DNA from: Bradyrhizobium sp. SZCCHNS1050
GTDB lineage: Bacteria > Pseudomonadota > Alphaproteobacteria > Rhizobiales > Xanthobacteraceae
Assembly (NCBI RefSeq): GCF_032484785.1
Contig: NZ_JAUETR010000001.1
Span: 4,467,501-4,531,500, forward strand
Length of the DNA stretch: 64,000 nucleotides
Direction: 5' to 3'
Below, piece after piece: positions 35,831 through 44,327 of the stretch. Numbering within the stretch: the first letter of the stretch is position 1; every line of letters begins with the position of its first letter. A program made the translations under genes and the position numbers. The notes under the pieces were generated by a model. The model was given only the letters and a program-made list of their open reading frames with translations. It searched no databases and was not told the origin of the DNA.

Positions 35831-37468
35831 TCACAGTCCTGGCAATGTATTGACTCGAACCGACATCGTGCCCTCCGCCGAGGCGATCACGCGCAGCACG
35901 GTGGCGTCGAAGGCGATGTCGGTCAAAGCGAGGTTGTTGATGTCGGTGTCGACGCGGATGCCGTTCTCGTTCTTCTGCAACTCGGAAATCGCGGTCGCGA
36001 TCTTGTCGCGGACATTGTCGGCGAACGGCTTGAGATCGACCACCGACCGCTCTAGCAGCGCGCGTTGCAGATGTGGCACCACGGCGCGCGCGGCGGCGCC
36101 GAGCAGGCCGAACGCCGCGTCGGATTCGACGGCGAGCTGCAGGTCGGACAGCCGCAGGATCTGCTGCGCCTGATCGACCATCGGCCGTCCCCAGATGTGC
36201 ACCGTCGCGTCGGCGCCGAGGCCGAAGAAGCTCTCCTTCTCTTTTCCCTTCACCTGCAGCGAGATCAGCAGCCGGTTGCCCGAGGGCACGACGGTCGCAT
36301 GCTTCACCGTGACCGTGACCGGGCCGGAGCCGTCCTCGGGGAACGTCCGCCCGGCGAGCTGCGAGTCGACGAGCTTGCTGAGCTCGGTGAATGGGACATC
36401 GATCGGAACCGCGACGTTGACGGTGCCCGCGGTGGGCGGAACGATCGTGATCTTGTCCGGGAACGGGCACTCCGGCTTGGTCTCGGCTGCCGTGACCCGG
36501 GTCTCCGCCTCGATCCCCATGGTGACGCTGACGACGTTCGCATCGATCGCGGGCTGCGCGGCCAGCGCCCGTGTCGGCTTGATCTCGAGCCAGACGGCGG
36601 GCAGTCCCGGCGTGGTGCCCTGAAGCGGCACCGAGCGGCAGGCGCGGGCCCACTGCGCCTGCGCCACGCGCCGCATGGTCGGGTCCTTGCGCAGCCTGTC
36701 GCTGAGCGCGCTGAGCTGGTCGTTGACGGTCTTGTCTATGACCGGCTTCATCTGCGCGGGCACGTTGACGCGGGCGCCGGCGACGGTCAGCGCGGTGTCG
36801 CCGAGATTGACCTGGGCGGTGAAGTTCGGCTCGACATACCAGGAGGCGGCCAGCCGTGGCCGCATCGCGATCAGGACGTTGCCCTTGATGTCGGCGGTGG
36901 CGTTCAGGTTCTTGATGTTGATGCCGCCAATCTGCTTGGCGGCATCCGCGCCGAGCAGGCCGCCGATGGCGTCGCCGAGCGCGCCGGTCGCTTTGGCGGA
37001 CAGCGATCCGGTGACGTTCAGCCGGCCCGAGAGCGGCGTCGCCAGCGACAAAGTGTCCTGGGTGCCGGTGGCGGCGATGGCGCCGCGGGTGACCGTCCAG
37101 CCGATGTCGGCATTCTGCAGGATCTGGTTGACGGGGTTGTCGGCCTTGCCGGAGAAATTGCGCGGCGTGGCCTTTTCGGCGGCGTCACGAATCGCGCCGA
37201 GCGAGATCGATACCGGCGTCATGATGATCGAGTTGCGCGTGGCCGGCGGCAGCGGCGGCAGTTGGGTCAGCTGCGGCGCCGGCGTGCTGCCCGAGAACAG
37301 AAACACCTCCACGATGATGATGCCGATCAGCACGACGGCGGCAAGGCCGGCGGCGCCGATCAGGATCAGCCGCAGCCGAGGCGGCGAGCGCCGCGGCGGC
37401 CGCTGCGTTTTCGGGGCGAGCGGATGCGGCCTGCTCTGCCAATCCGGTCGCGGTGTCGGAAGGTTCAT
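35831..37468 (-). CDS. DUF4403 family membrane-anchored protein
   Basis: 545 residues from ATG 37468 (MNLPTPRPDWQSRPHP). One membrane anchor at about 35-57 (LILIGAAGLAAVVLIGIIIV) after a basic Pro-rich head, so the bulk is periplasmic. The body has two repeated beta-rich halves (SISLGAIRDAAEKATPRNF; TVNVAVPIDVPFTELSKLVD) as in DUF4403, which resembles the tubular lipid-binding (SMP/BPI-like) fold. It may bind or shuttle lipid between membranes; this is inference. Single gene. Confidence 0.8.
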   Translation of the reverse strand: MNLPTPRPDWQSRPHPLAPKTQRPPRRSPPRLRLILIGAAGLAAVVLIGIIIVEVFLFSGSTPAPQLTQLPPLPPATRNSIIMTPVSISLGAIRDAAEKATPRNFSGKADNPVNQILQNADIGWTVTRGAIAATGTQDTLSLATPLSGRLNVTGSLSAKATGALGDAIGGLLGADAAKQIGGINIKNLNATADIKGNVLIAMRPRLAASWYVEPNFTAQVNLGDTALTVAGARVNVPAQMKPVIDKTVNDQLSALSDRLRKDPTMRRVAQAQWARACRSVPLQGTTPGLPAVWLEIKPTRALAAQPAIDANVVSVTMGIEAETRVTAAETKPECPFPDKITIVPPTAGTVNVAVPIDVPFTELSKLVDSQLAGRTFPEDGSGPVTVTVKHATVVPSGNRLLISLQVKGKEKESFFGLGADATVHIWGRPMVDQAQQILRLSDLQLAVESDAAFGLLGAAARAVVPHLQRALLERSVVDLKPFADNVRDKIATAISELQKNENGIRVDTDINNLALTDIAFDATVLRVIASAEGTMSVRVNTLPGL

Positions 37469-37721
37469 GTCGGATCCACGGACTCCAACTGCCGCGCCGG
37501 CCCATGCCGGAAGCGGCGAGATCGCGGTTAATACAAGATTGCCGAGCTTACAGGGCCGGACGGAGGCGCGCCAGGGCAGCCCGTGACGCGGACCATCATC
37601 AATCGGCCGTGATGGTGAACGGCGGCATGCGCGCAAAGAAATGACCGCCGCGGCTTTCGGGCCTCGGCGGTCCAGTCAGGGAGGATCCGGGAGAAGGAAC
37701 GAGCGGTGCGGCCCGGGCAGG

Positions 37722-38420
37722 TCAGCGGGTCATGCGGCCGAGATCGGCGCGGCGCTCCATCGGCAGCACGATCACCTTGGCGCCGACGCTGACGCGGGCA
37801 TAGAGGTCGATCACGTCCTGATTGGTCAGACGGATGCAGCCCGACGACACATGCGTGCCGATCGTCTCGGGCGCGTTGGTGCCGTGAATGCGGTAGACGG
37901 TGCCGCCGAGATACATCGCGCGGGCGCCGAGCGGATTGCCGGGACCGCCGGCCATGTGACGCGGCAGATAAGGCTGGCGCGCGATCATCTCCGGCGGCGG
38001 CGTCCAGTCCGGCCATTCCGCCTTCCTGGTCACCGACTGCACGCCGGACCAGGTAAAGCCGTCGCGGCCCACGCCGATGCCGTAGCGCATCGCCTGGCCG
38101 CTGCCGAGCACGTAGTACAAATACTTGTTTGGTGTGTCGATGATGATCGTGCCGGGTGCCTCGCGGGTGGCGTAGCTCACGACCTGGCGGCGCAGGCGCG
38201 CGGGCATCTCATAAGCGGTCGCCTCATCCTCGCGCGGCGTGATCAGTTGCGGCGTCGTTGCCGGCGGCTCGTAGGTCGCCATCGGCGGCGGCAGCAGGAA
38301 AGGGAACGGGAGCGGGGCCGGAGGCGCGGCTTGCGTCGGCGTTGCCGCAGCGAACGTACCGACGATCAGCGCAGCGAACAGGATGCGGGATCGCGAACCG
38401 ACTGTGCCTGACGTGAACAT
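37722..38420 (-). CDS. L,D-transpeptidase (YkuD/ErfK family)
   Basis: 232 residues from ATG 38420 (AGGGGACG upstream); a longer frame exists but lacks the signal peptide start (MFTSGTVGSRSRILFAALIV). The YkuD domain runs from about residue 80 (GTIIIDTPNKYLYYVLGSGQ) to the end; HGTNAPETIGTHVSSGCIRL supplies His and the catalytic Cys, with NQDVIDLYARV after it. It makes 3-3 crosslinks in peptidoglycan or attaches proteins to it, which is frequent in Hyphomicrobiales. Divergent from the glycosyltransferase gene. Confidence 0.93.
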   Translation of the reverse strand: MFTSGTVGSRSRILFAALIVGTFAAATPTQAAPPAPLPFPFLLPPPMATYEPPATTPQLITPREDEATAYEMPARLRRQVVSYATREAPGTIIIDTPNKYLYYVLGSGQAMRYGIGVGRDGFTWSGVQSVTRKAEWPDWTPPPEMIARQPYLPRHMAGGPGNPLGARAMYLGGTVYRIHGTNAPETIGTHVSSGCIRLTNQDVIDLYARVSVGAKVIVLPMERRADLGRMTR

Positions 38421-38777
38421 GGACGTCCCCTCGTTTGATCGCTTGGTGCGCGCCGTGCTTGTCTCGACCGGCGTCGTCAAAATCAGTTGCCTGCCATCAT
38501 TCTCTGCGGCGCATTGACCCGCGCCCGATGTTGCAACTCATAGGGGAGAAAAGTTTCGTTGCGTTTGCGCGCTGCGCGCAAAAAGGTTTCGTCGGCTTAA
38601 CCGTTTGTTTCATGACGGTTTCACGACAGCAGCCGCGCGGGACAGCCACAGATCGCGGGGAAAACAGCAGTTGGCGGGCAAAAAGACCCTTCGACAGTTC
38701 GATGACGTCACACGCCTGAAATAACAATGTCGGAATTTGCGGCTGTTCAGAATCGCTGCAACTTTCCGGATCGCCTT
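38421..38777. other. divergent promoter region with a perfect 19-bp palindrome
   Basis: About 355 bases between the leftward L,D-transpeptidase and the rightward glycosyltransferase. TTTGCGCGC-T-GCGCGCAAA at 38564-38582 is an exact palindrome and a candidate operator. No gene seen. Confidence 0.5.
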
Positions 38778-39833
38778 ATGCGGATCTTAATCGCAACCGA
38801 CGCCTGGCACCCGCAGGTCAACGGCGTGGTGCGCACGCTCACCTCGCTGGCTCGCGCGGCCGCCGGCCTCGGCGCCGACATCACCTTCCTCACGCCGGAA
38901 GGCTTTCCGTCGTTCGGCGTGCCGACCTATCCGGGCCTGCGGCTCGCCGTGACCAACGGCCGCGAGATCGCCCGGCGCATCGAGGCGGCGGCGCCGGATG
39001 CGATCCACATCGCCACCGAAGGCACGATCGGCTGGGCGGTGCGCCGCTACTGCCTGCGCCATGGCCTGCCGTTCACGACGTCCTACACGACGCGCTTTCC
39101 GGAGTACGTCGCTGTGCGCACCGGCATTCCCGATGCCGTCGGCTATTGGGTGATGCGCCGCTTCCACGACGCCGCCGCGATGACCATGGTCGCGACCAAT
39201 TCGCTGAAGCAGGACCTCGCGTCGCGCGGCTTCAAGCGGCTCGGCTTCTGGACCCGGGGCGTCGATACGAAGCTGTTCAATCCGGACGCGCCGGTCGCGC
39301 TGGATCTGCCGCGTCCGGTGTTCATGACCGTCGGCCGCGTCGCGGTCGAGAAGAACCTGGAAGCCTTCCTTGCGCTCGACCTGCCGGGCTCGAAGGTGGT
39401 GATCGGTAACGGCCCGCAAAAGGCGGAGCTGGAGCGTCGCTTCCCGGCGGCGCATTTCCTCGGCGAGAAGACCGGCAACGATCTGACCGCGCACATGGCG
39501 GCCGCCGACGTCTTCGTGTTTCCGAGCCTGACCGATACATTCGGCGTCGTGCAGCTGGAGTCGCTGGCCTGCGGCACGCCTGTCGCGGCCTTCCCCGTCA
39601 CCGGTCCGCTCGACGTCATCGCCGATCATCCGATCGGGGCGATCGACAGGGACCTGCGCGCCGCCTGCCTGAAGGCGCTGACGATGTCGCGCGAGACCTG
39701 TCGGGCATTTGCGCTCGACCGCTCCTGGGAGAACAGCGCGCGCCAGTTCATCGGCAATCTCGCCGTGCTGCAGCCGTCCCGCGTCGTGCGTCCGACACCG
39801 GTGCTGGCCGGTCAGAGCGCCGTGCGCGGCTGA
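38778..39833 (+). CDS. GT4-type glycosyltransferase, probably lipid- or mannosyl-type
   Basis: 351 residues from ATG 38778 (MRILIATDAWHPQVNGVVRT), where the first Rossmann strand begins; an ATG 51 bases upstream (38727) is in frame but adds an unrelated leader. GT-B fold: N-terminal nucleotide-independent domain with HIATEGTIGWAVRRYC and FTTSYTTRFPEYV, hinge, then FMTVGRVAVEKNLEAFL and the sugar-nucleotide motif SLTDTFGVVQLESLACGTPV, where the first Glu of EX7E is Asp. Closest in feel to the mannosyl/sulfoquinovosyl-diacylglycerol synthase group. It is followed 51 bp later by pmtA, suggesting a lipid acceptor. Confidence 0.88.
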   Translation: MRILIATDAWHPQVNGVVRTLTSLARAAAGLGADITFLTPEGFPSFGVPTYPGLRLAVTNGREIARRIEAAAPDAIHIATEGTIGWAVRRYCLRHGLPFTTSYTTRFPEYVAVRTGIPDAVGYWVMRRFHDAAAMTMVATNSLKQDLASRGFKRLGFWTRGVDTKLFNPDAPVALDLPRPVFMTVGRVAVEKNLEAFLALDLPGSKVVIGNGPQKAELERRFPAAHFLGEKTGNDLTAHMAAADVFVFPSLTDTFGVVQLESLACGTPVAAFPVTGPLDVIADHPIGAIDRDLRAACLKALTMSRETCRAFALDRSWENSARQFIGNLAVLQPSRVVRPTPVLAGQSAVRG

Positions 39834-39884
39834 CGGCGAACTTTGCGTCACTCCATCAATTCCAAACCCAAGTGAGATGTAACG

Positions 39885-40574
39885 ATGGCAGAAACCATGA
39901 AGCTCGGCGGCGCGCGGGAGCTCGACTTCGATCGCGAACAGGTCGAGCAGGCCTATGACCGCTGGGCACCGATCTACGACCTCGTGTTCGGCGGCGTGTT
40001 CGAGAAGGGCCGCAAGGCCGCGATATCAGCCACGAACAAGCTCGGCGGGCGCGTGCTCGAGGTCGGCGTCGGCACCGGCATCTCGCTGCCGCTCTATGCG
40101 CCGCATGTCCGCGTCTTCGGCACCGACATCTCCGAGGCGATGCTCGGCAAGGCGATGCGGCGCGTCGCCGACCAGCGGCTGAAGAACGTCGAGGGTCTCG
40201 CGGTGATGGACGCCGAGCAGCTCGACTTTCCCGACGATTCGTTCGACGTCGTTATGGCGCAATATGTCGTCACCGCGGTGCCGAACCCGGAGGTCGCGCT
40301 GGACGAGTTCGCGCGCGTGCTGCGCCCGGGCGGCGAACTGATCATCCTGACCCGCGTCAGCGCCGATGACGGCCTGCGCCGGGTGATCGAGCAGGCGCTG
40401 CAGCCGGTGGTGCGCCGGCTCGGTTTCCGTACCGCCGAGTTCGGCTGGTCGCGCTACCTGCGCTGGCTCGCCGGCGCCGAGCGCATGGAGCTGGTCGAGC
40501 GCCGCCTGATCCCGCCGCTCGGCCATTTCTCGCTGGTCCGCTTCCGCAAGCTGGAGCGTGCCGCCGCGGCCTGA
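39885..40574 (+). CDS. pmtA: phospholipid N-methyltransferase PmtA
   Basis: 229 residues, class I SAM-dependent methyltransferase. SAM motif VLEVGVGTGISLPLY at about 62, post-I acidic FGTDISEAM, motif II DSFDVVMAQYVVTAVPNPE. The N-terminal VEQAYDRWAPIYDLVFGGVFEKGR is the PmtA lipid-binding start, and the C-terminal GWSRYLRWLAGAERMELVER is family-like. It methylates phosphatidylethanolamine towards phosphatidylcholine. Bradyrhizobium encodes several Pmt enzymes with different specificity; which one this is cannot be told. It lies between a glycosyltransferase and an Mpo1-like gene. Confidence 0.88.
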   Translation: MAETMKLGGARELDFDREQVEQAYDRWAPIYDLVFGGVFEKGRKAAISATNKLGGRVLEVGVGTGISLPLYAPHVRVFGTDISEAMLGKAMRRVADQRLKNVEGLAVMDAEQLDFPDDSFDVVMAQYVVTAVPNPEVALDEFARVLRPGGELIILTRVSADDGLRRVIEQALQPVVRRLGFRTAEFGWSRYLRWLAGAERMELVERRLIPPLGHFSLVRFRKLERAAAA

Positions 40575-40637
40575 AGCCGCGGCCGCCCTCTATCGCCCTG
40601 CGACGTTCTACGTCGTCCGAAACGTTTCGCTGCGTCC

Positions 40638-40670
40638 GATCGCATGACATCTTGATGATGTCATGCGATC
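40638..40670. promoter_or_regulatory. 14-bp perfect inverted repeat between pmtA and the Mpo1-like gene
   Basis: GATCGCATGACATC (40638-40651) and its exact complement (40657-40670) with a 5-base centre, ending 48 bases before the next ATG. It could be the pmtA 3' hairpin or an operator; there is no T-run, which favours the latter slightly. Confidence 0.6.
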
Positions 40671-40718
40671 TACACCGAATCCCTGTAAACGACCTGCAAC
40701 TCATTCTTCGGAGCAACC

Positions 40719-41351
40719 ATGATCAAGCATTTCCTGGAGCAGCTGCGGATCCAGCGCTGGGACGACCATCGCTACTATCATCACAGCCGTATCAACCAGA
40801 GCCTCCACTTCGTCAGCGCGCTCAGCTTCATGATCGCCTACGTGATGATGGTGTTCGACCCGCTGGTCTCGGCGCTGATCGGCTGGCTGGTGTCGATGAC
40901 CTCGCGCCAGGCGGGCCACTTCTTCTTCGAGCCGAAGGGCTACGACCACGTCAACCAGGCGACCCACGAGCACAAGGAAGAGATCAAGGTCGGCTACAAC
41001 CTGCAGCGCAAGGTCGTGCTGATGTCGATCTGGGCCGCGGCCCCGGTGGTGCTCTATCTGCAGCCGACCCTGTTCGGCCTGCTGCCGCCCTGGACCTCGG
41101 CGATGGAATTCGTGCGCGAGACCGCCAAGCTGTGGCTCGTGATCGGTATCGGCGGCCTGCTGTTCCGCACCATTCATTTGTTCTTCATCCGTGACGTCGA
41201 GACCGGGCTGGTCTGGATGACCAAGATCATCACCGACCCGTTCAACGATTTCATGCAGTACCGCGCGGCTCCGCTGGCGCTGCTGCGTGGCGAGCTGATC
41301 GACCCCGGCCTGCACCTGATGAACGAAGGCCTCGAAGAGCAGCACGCCTGA
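40719..41351 (+). CDS. Mpo1-like (DUF962-type) membrane protein
   Basis: 210 residues with four hydrophobic segments. Two histidine motifs match the Mpo1/DUF962 pattern: YYHHSRINQSLHFVSAL near residue 19, which parallels the yeast Mpo1 segment with YHH and a later His, and RQAGHFFFEPKGYDHVNQ near residue 66, parallel to Mpo1's QFVGHGVFEK. Extra His follow (THEHKEE). Yeast Mpo1 is an Fe(II)-dependent dioxygenase that shortens 2-hydroxy fatty acids. If the resemblance holds, this protein could modify hydroxylated acyl chains. TCGGAG seven bases before ATG 40719. Its neighbours pmtA and psd support a lipid role. The match was made by eye. Confidence 0.65.
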   Translation: MIKHFLEQLRIQRWDDHRYYHHSRINQSLHFVSALSFMIAYVMMVFDPLVSALIGWLVSMTSRQAGHFFFEPKGYDHVNQATHEHKEEIKVGYNLQRKVVLMSIWAAAPVVLYLQPTLFGLLPPWTSAMEFVRETAKLWLVIGIGGLLFRTIHLFFIRDVETGLVWMTKIITDPFNDFMQYRAAPLALLRGELIDPGLHLMNEGLEEQHA

Positions 41352-41376
41352 GCCGGCTTGAAGCCCAGAGTAAAGC

Positions 41377-41401
41377 GATGCCCGGGCCGGTCCCGGGCAT
41401 C
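41377..41401 (+). terminator. hairpin after the Mpo1-like gene
   Basis: GATGCCCGGG (41377-41386), loop CCGGT, CCCGGGCATC (41392-41401), followed by GGTGTTTGTG. It starts 25 bases after the stop. Confidence 0.7.
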
Positions 41402-41459
41402 GGTGTTTGTGGGGGGCTGTGAGGTGAAATCGAGCGAGCTTGCAGCCATGCGGCACGTG

Positions 41460-41628
41460 CCACCTTCCCCTGGAGGGGGAGGGTCGACGCGTGCGAAGCG
41501 CGCGTCGGGGTGGGGTGATCTCTCCACTTGCTCACCCGCACCTCATGTGCGGACAGGCCGTCACCCCACCCCGGCGCGCATTTCGCTTCGCTCATGCGAG
41601 CCGACCCTCCCCCTTCAGGGGAGGGTGG
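41460..41628. repeat. palindromic intergenic repeat, copy D
   Basis: Outer arms 41460-41487 and 41601-41628 match at about 25 of 28 bases (core CCCCTGGAGGGGGAGGGTCG). Inner arms with CGGGGTGGGGTGA and its complement lie inside, and a CCGCAC/GTGCGG hairpin is at the centre. It fills the gap between the convergent Mpo1-like and aminotransferase genes. Confidence 0.75.
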
Positions 41629-41636
41629 TTGCGCCG

Positions 41637-43307
41637 TCAGCGCCCGAATGCGGCGCCGAGCATCTCTTTCAGAATCTGGCGCTTGATCGCCTTGTTGGTG
41701 AGCGTGCCGTCGTTCCACCACCAGCCGTCCTGCTTCATCTTCTCGGCCGCCGAGACGAAGCGCTTCGTCACCTCGGCAAAATCGGCGTCGGTGTAGTTCA
41801 GGCTGAAGATCAAGCGGCCGGTGCCGACCCAGCTCAGCGCCAGGCCCTCGGCACGCAGGTAGTATTGCAGCATCCAATTGTAGCGCGACGGCACGGTGTA
41901 TTCGACCAGCCAGATCGAATGCATATTGGAGACGCGCACCGGCAGGTCGTGCTCGGCCAGCGCGGCGTTGAGCTGCGCGGCGCGGCCATTCCAGGTTTCA
42001 TCCAGGCCGTCGTAGATGGCGCGGAGGTTCGGGCTGTCGAGCCGGCTCAGGAACTCGTCCATCGCCGCCATCACATAAGGATGCGAGTTGAAGGTGCCGC
42101 GGGCGAAGCAGATGTCGGCCGGGCGGTCGTCGCGGAAGCGGCGCATCAGCTCGCGCTTGCCGCAGACGACGCCGATCGGCAGGCCGCCGCCGAGGCTCTT
42201 GCCGTAGGTCACCATGTCGGCCTTGACGCCGAAATACTCCTGGGCGCCGCCCGGCGCGAGCCGGAAGCCGAGGAACACCTCGTCGAACAGCAGCACGATG
42301 CCGCGTTCCGTGCAGACCTCGCGCAGCTGCTTCAGCCAGGCGGTGTAGGCTTCGCGGTCGTAGCGACCCTTGCGCGAGGAATCGACCAGCGCCGAGTCGC
42401 CGGGCGCATTGCCGTTCGGATGCAGCGCCTGCAGCGGATTGACCAGCACGCAGGCGATGTCGCGCCGCGTGCGCAGGACGTGCAGCGTGCGCTCGGACAT
42501 CTCGGCCAAGGTGTAGGTCTCGTGCGGCGCGATCGGGTTGCCGACGCCGGGCTGTACGTCGCCCCACCAGCCGTGATAGGCGCCGGCGAAGCGGACCAGA
42601 TGCGTGCGGCCGGTGTGGTAGCGGGCGAGCCGCACCGCCTGCATCACCGCCTCGGTGCCGGACATGTGGAACGAGACCTCGTCCATGCCGGACAGCTCGG
42701 TCAGGCGCTTCACGTTGTCAGCGACGACCGGGTGATAGAGCCCGAGCACCGGGCCGAGCGCGCTCGCGCGCCGCTCGGCAGCCGCGATGCACTCCTTGTA
42801 GAAGTCATAGCCGAAGATGTTGACGCCGTAGGAGCCGGTGAGATCGTAGAACCGGTTGCCGTCGAGATCGGTCAGGGTCACGCCGGAGGAAGCCTGCATG
42901 AACGAGCCGGCGCCGAGCTGCTCCTTGACCAGACGGCTGTACTGGAACGGGACCCGGTAGCTCTGGGTGAACTGCAGGTCGGAGATGCGGCTTGCGGCTT
43001 CCGCCGTCAGCGCGCGGCTCTTGGCGAACTTCTCCTGGAACAGCGCGCCGAGCCGGAAGAAGCCGTCCTGGCGCTTCGTGGCGATCGCCCGCGGTGCGCC
43101 GTCGGACCGGAAGAAGTCGTCGATCTCGAACTCATAGCGCGGGATCAGCCTGGAGATCCGGCGCGACATCTTGGAATGGCCCGCCAGCGAGCGGTGCTTG
43201 GCGCGCGACAGTTCGATGCGGGCCTTGACCTTCGGGGCCATGGCGGCCGTCACGGCAGCGCCAACGGCGAGCGATACATAAGGAATCGAGTTTTCCATCA
43301 TGTCCAA
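41637..43307 (-). CDS. class III (GSA-like) aminotransferase with N-terminal membrane anchor
   Basis: 556 residues, about 120 longer than ordinary class III aminotransferases. The N-terminus has a hydrophobic segment (YVSLAVGAAVTAAMAPKV, residues 9-26) and a basic region, so the enzyme is probably membrane-bound. The catalytic domain starts near 130 (SSGVTLTDLDGNRFYDLTGS) and has FHMSGTEAVMQAVRLARYHT, AGAYHGWWGD, the PLP Asp in VLLFDEVFLGFRL and the PLP Lys in MVTYGKSLGGGLPIGV. The start is uncertain: TTG at 43307 has AGGAGGGG at normal distance, whereas ATG at 43301 is six bases further. It reads opposite to its neighbours, 29 bp from the psd start. Substrate unknown; a lipid-linked keto or aldehyde group is possible. 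Confidence 0.85.
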   Translation of the reverse strand: MDMMENSIPYVSLAVGAAVTAAMAPKVKARIELSRAKHRSLAGHSKMSRRISRLIPRYEFEIDDFFRSDGAPRAIATKRQDGFFRLGALFQEKFAKSRALTAEAASRISDLQFTQSYRVPFQYSRLVKEQLGAGSFMQASSGVTLTDLDGNRFYDLTGSYGVNIFGYDFYKECIAAAERRASALGPVLGLYHPVVADNVKRLTELSGMDEVSFHMSGTEAVMQAVRLARYHTGRTHLVRFAGAYHGWWGDVQPGVGNPIAPHETYTLAEMSERTLHVLRTRRDIACVLVNPLQALHPNGNAPGDSALVDSSRKGRYDREAYTAWLKQLREVCTERGIVLLFDEVFLGFRLAPGGAQEYFGVKADMVTYGKSLGGGLPIGVVCGKRELMRRFRDDRPADICFARGTFNSHPYVMAAMDEFLSRLDSPNLRAIYDGLDETWNGRAAQLNAALAEHDLPVRVSNMHSIWLVEYTVPSRYNWMLQYYLRAEGLALSWVGTGRLIFSLNYTDADFAEVTKRFVSAAEKMKQDGWWWNDGTLTNKAIKRQILKEMLGAAFGR

Positions 43308-43336
43308 AAGCGCTAACCCCTCCTGCTGACAGATTC

Positions 43337-44212
43337 ATGACAGTCAAAAGCCTGATCGCCTCCGTCACCCAACAGGAAGACCTCAACTTCCTGCTCACCA
43401 ACCGCGTGCCGCGCGCCGCGCTGACCCGCTTCATGGGCTGGTTCTCCAAGATCGAGAACCCGCTCGTCCGGGACGCGTCGATCGCGCTGTGGAAGCTGTT
43501 CTCCGACCTCGATCTCTCCGAGGCCAAGGAGAGCCGCTTCAAGAGCCTGCACGCCTGCTTCACGCGCGAGCTGAAGCCCGGCCTGCGGCCGTTCGATCCC
43601 GATCCCGCCATCGTCACCAGCCCGTCCGACGGCATCATCGGCGCCCACGGCCTGATCCGCGACGGCGAGCTCTACCAGATCAAGGGCGCGCCCTATTCGC
43701 TGCGCGAGCTCGTCGCCGATCCGGCCGTGGTCGAGACCCATCGCAACGGCAGCTTCGTCACCTTGCGTCTGACCTCGAGCATGTATCACCGCTTCCACGC
43801 GCCGGCCGACATGACGATCGAGCATGTCAGCCTGATCCATGGCGACGTCTGGAACGTCAATCCGATCGCGCTGAAGCGGGTCGAGCGGCTGTTCTGCAAG
43901 AACGAGCGCGCGGTGATCCGCACGCATCTTACCTCCGGCGAGCCGTTCACGATCGTGCCGGTGGCGGCGATCCTGGTGGCGAGTATCCGCCTGCATGCGC
44001 TCGACCGCGTATTGAACGCGCAGACCGAGCGACCGCTCGCCTATGCCTGTAACAACAATGTGCGCAAGGGGGACGAGCTCGGCTGGTTCGAGCACGGCTC
44101 CACCATCATCCTGCTCGCGCCCGGCGACTTCACATTCTGCCCCGATGTGGCGGAAGGCGCCCGCATCCGGGCCGGACAGCCACTGTGGCGCAGGCGCGTC
44201 GCCGCCGGATGA
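43337..44212 (+). CDS. psd: phosphatidylserine decarboxylase (PSD proenzyme, E. coli-type)
   Basis: 291 residues, the long bacterial type. SPSDGIIGAHGLIRDGELYQ, the catalytic His in SMYHRFHAPADMTIEHV, NVNPIALKRVERLFCKNER and the self-cleavage site GWFEHGSTIILLAPGDFTF: the family's LGST is HGST here, with Gly-Ser cleavage giving the pyruvoyl group. It decarboxylates phosphatidylserine to phosphatidylethanolamine, the substrate of PmtA encoded 3 kb upstream. Many rhizobia use the short PSD type for bulk PE, so this may be a second, dedicated enzyme; that is inference. Confidence 0.92.
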   Translation: MTVKSLIASVTQQEDLNFLLTNRVPRAALTRFMGWFSKIENPLVRDASIALWKLFSDLDLSEAKESRFKSLHACFTRELKPGLRPFDPDPAIVTSPSDGIIGAHGLIRDGELYQIKGAPYSLRELVADPAVVETHRNGSFVTLRLTSSMYHRFHAPADMTIEHVSLIHGDVWNVNPIALKRVERLFCKNERAVIRTHLTSGEPFTIVPVAAILVASIRLHALDRVLNAQTERPLAYACNNNVRKGDELGWFEHGSTIILLAPGDFTFCPDVAEGARIRAGQPLWRRRVAAG

Positions 44213-44327
44213 ATGTCAGGTCCACGCTTGCGGAATCTCGATTTCGGCGTTGCGCAGTCCTATATCGGAGCGTTCAACTGACGAATCAGACCGCGGGAGT
44301 TGCGGTCGTTGCGGCTCGGGAGAGGCG

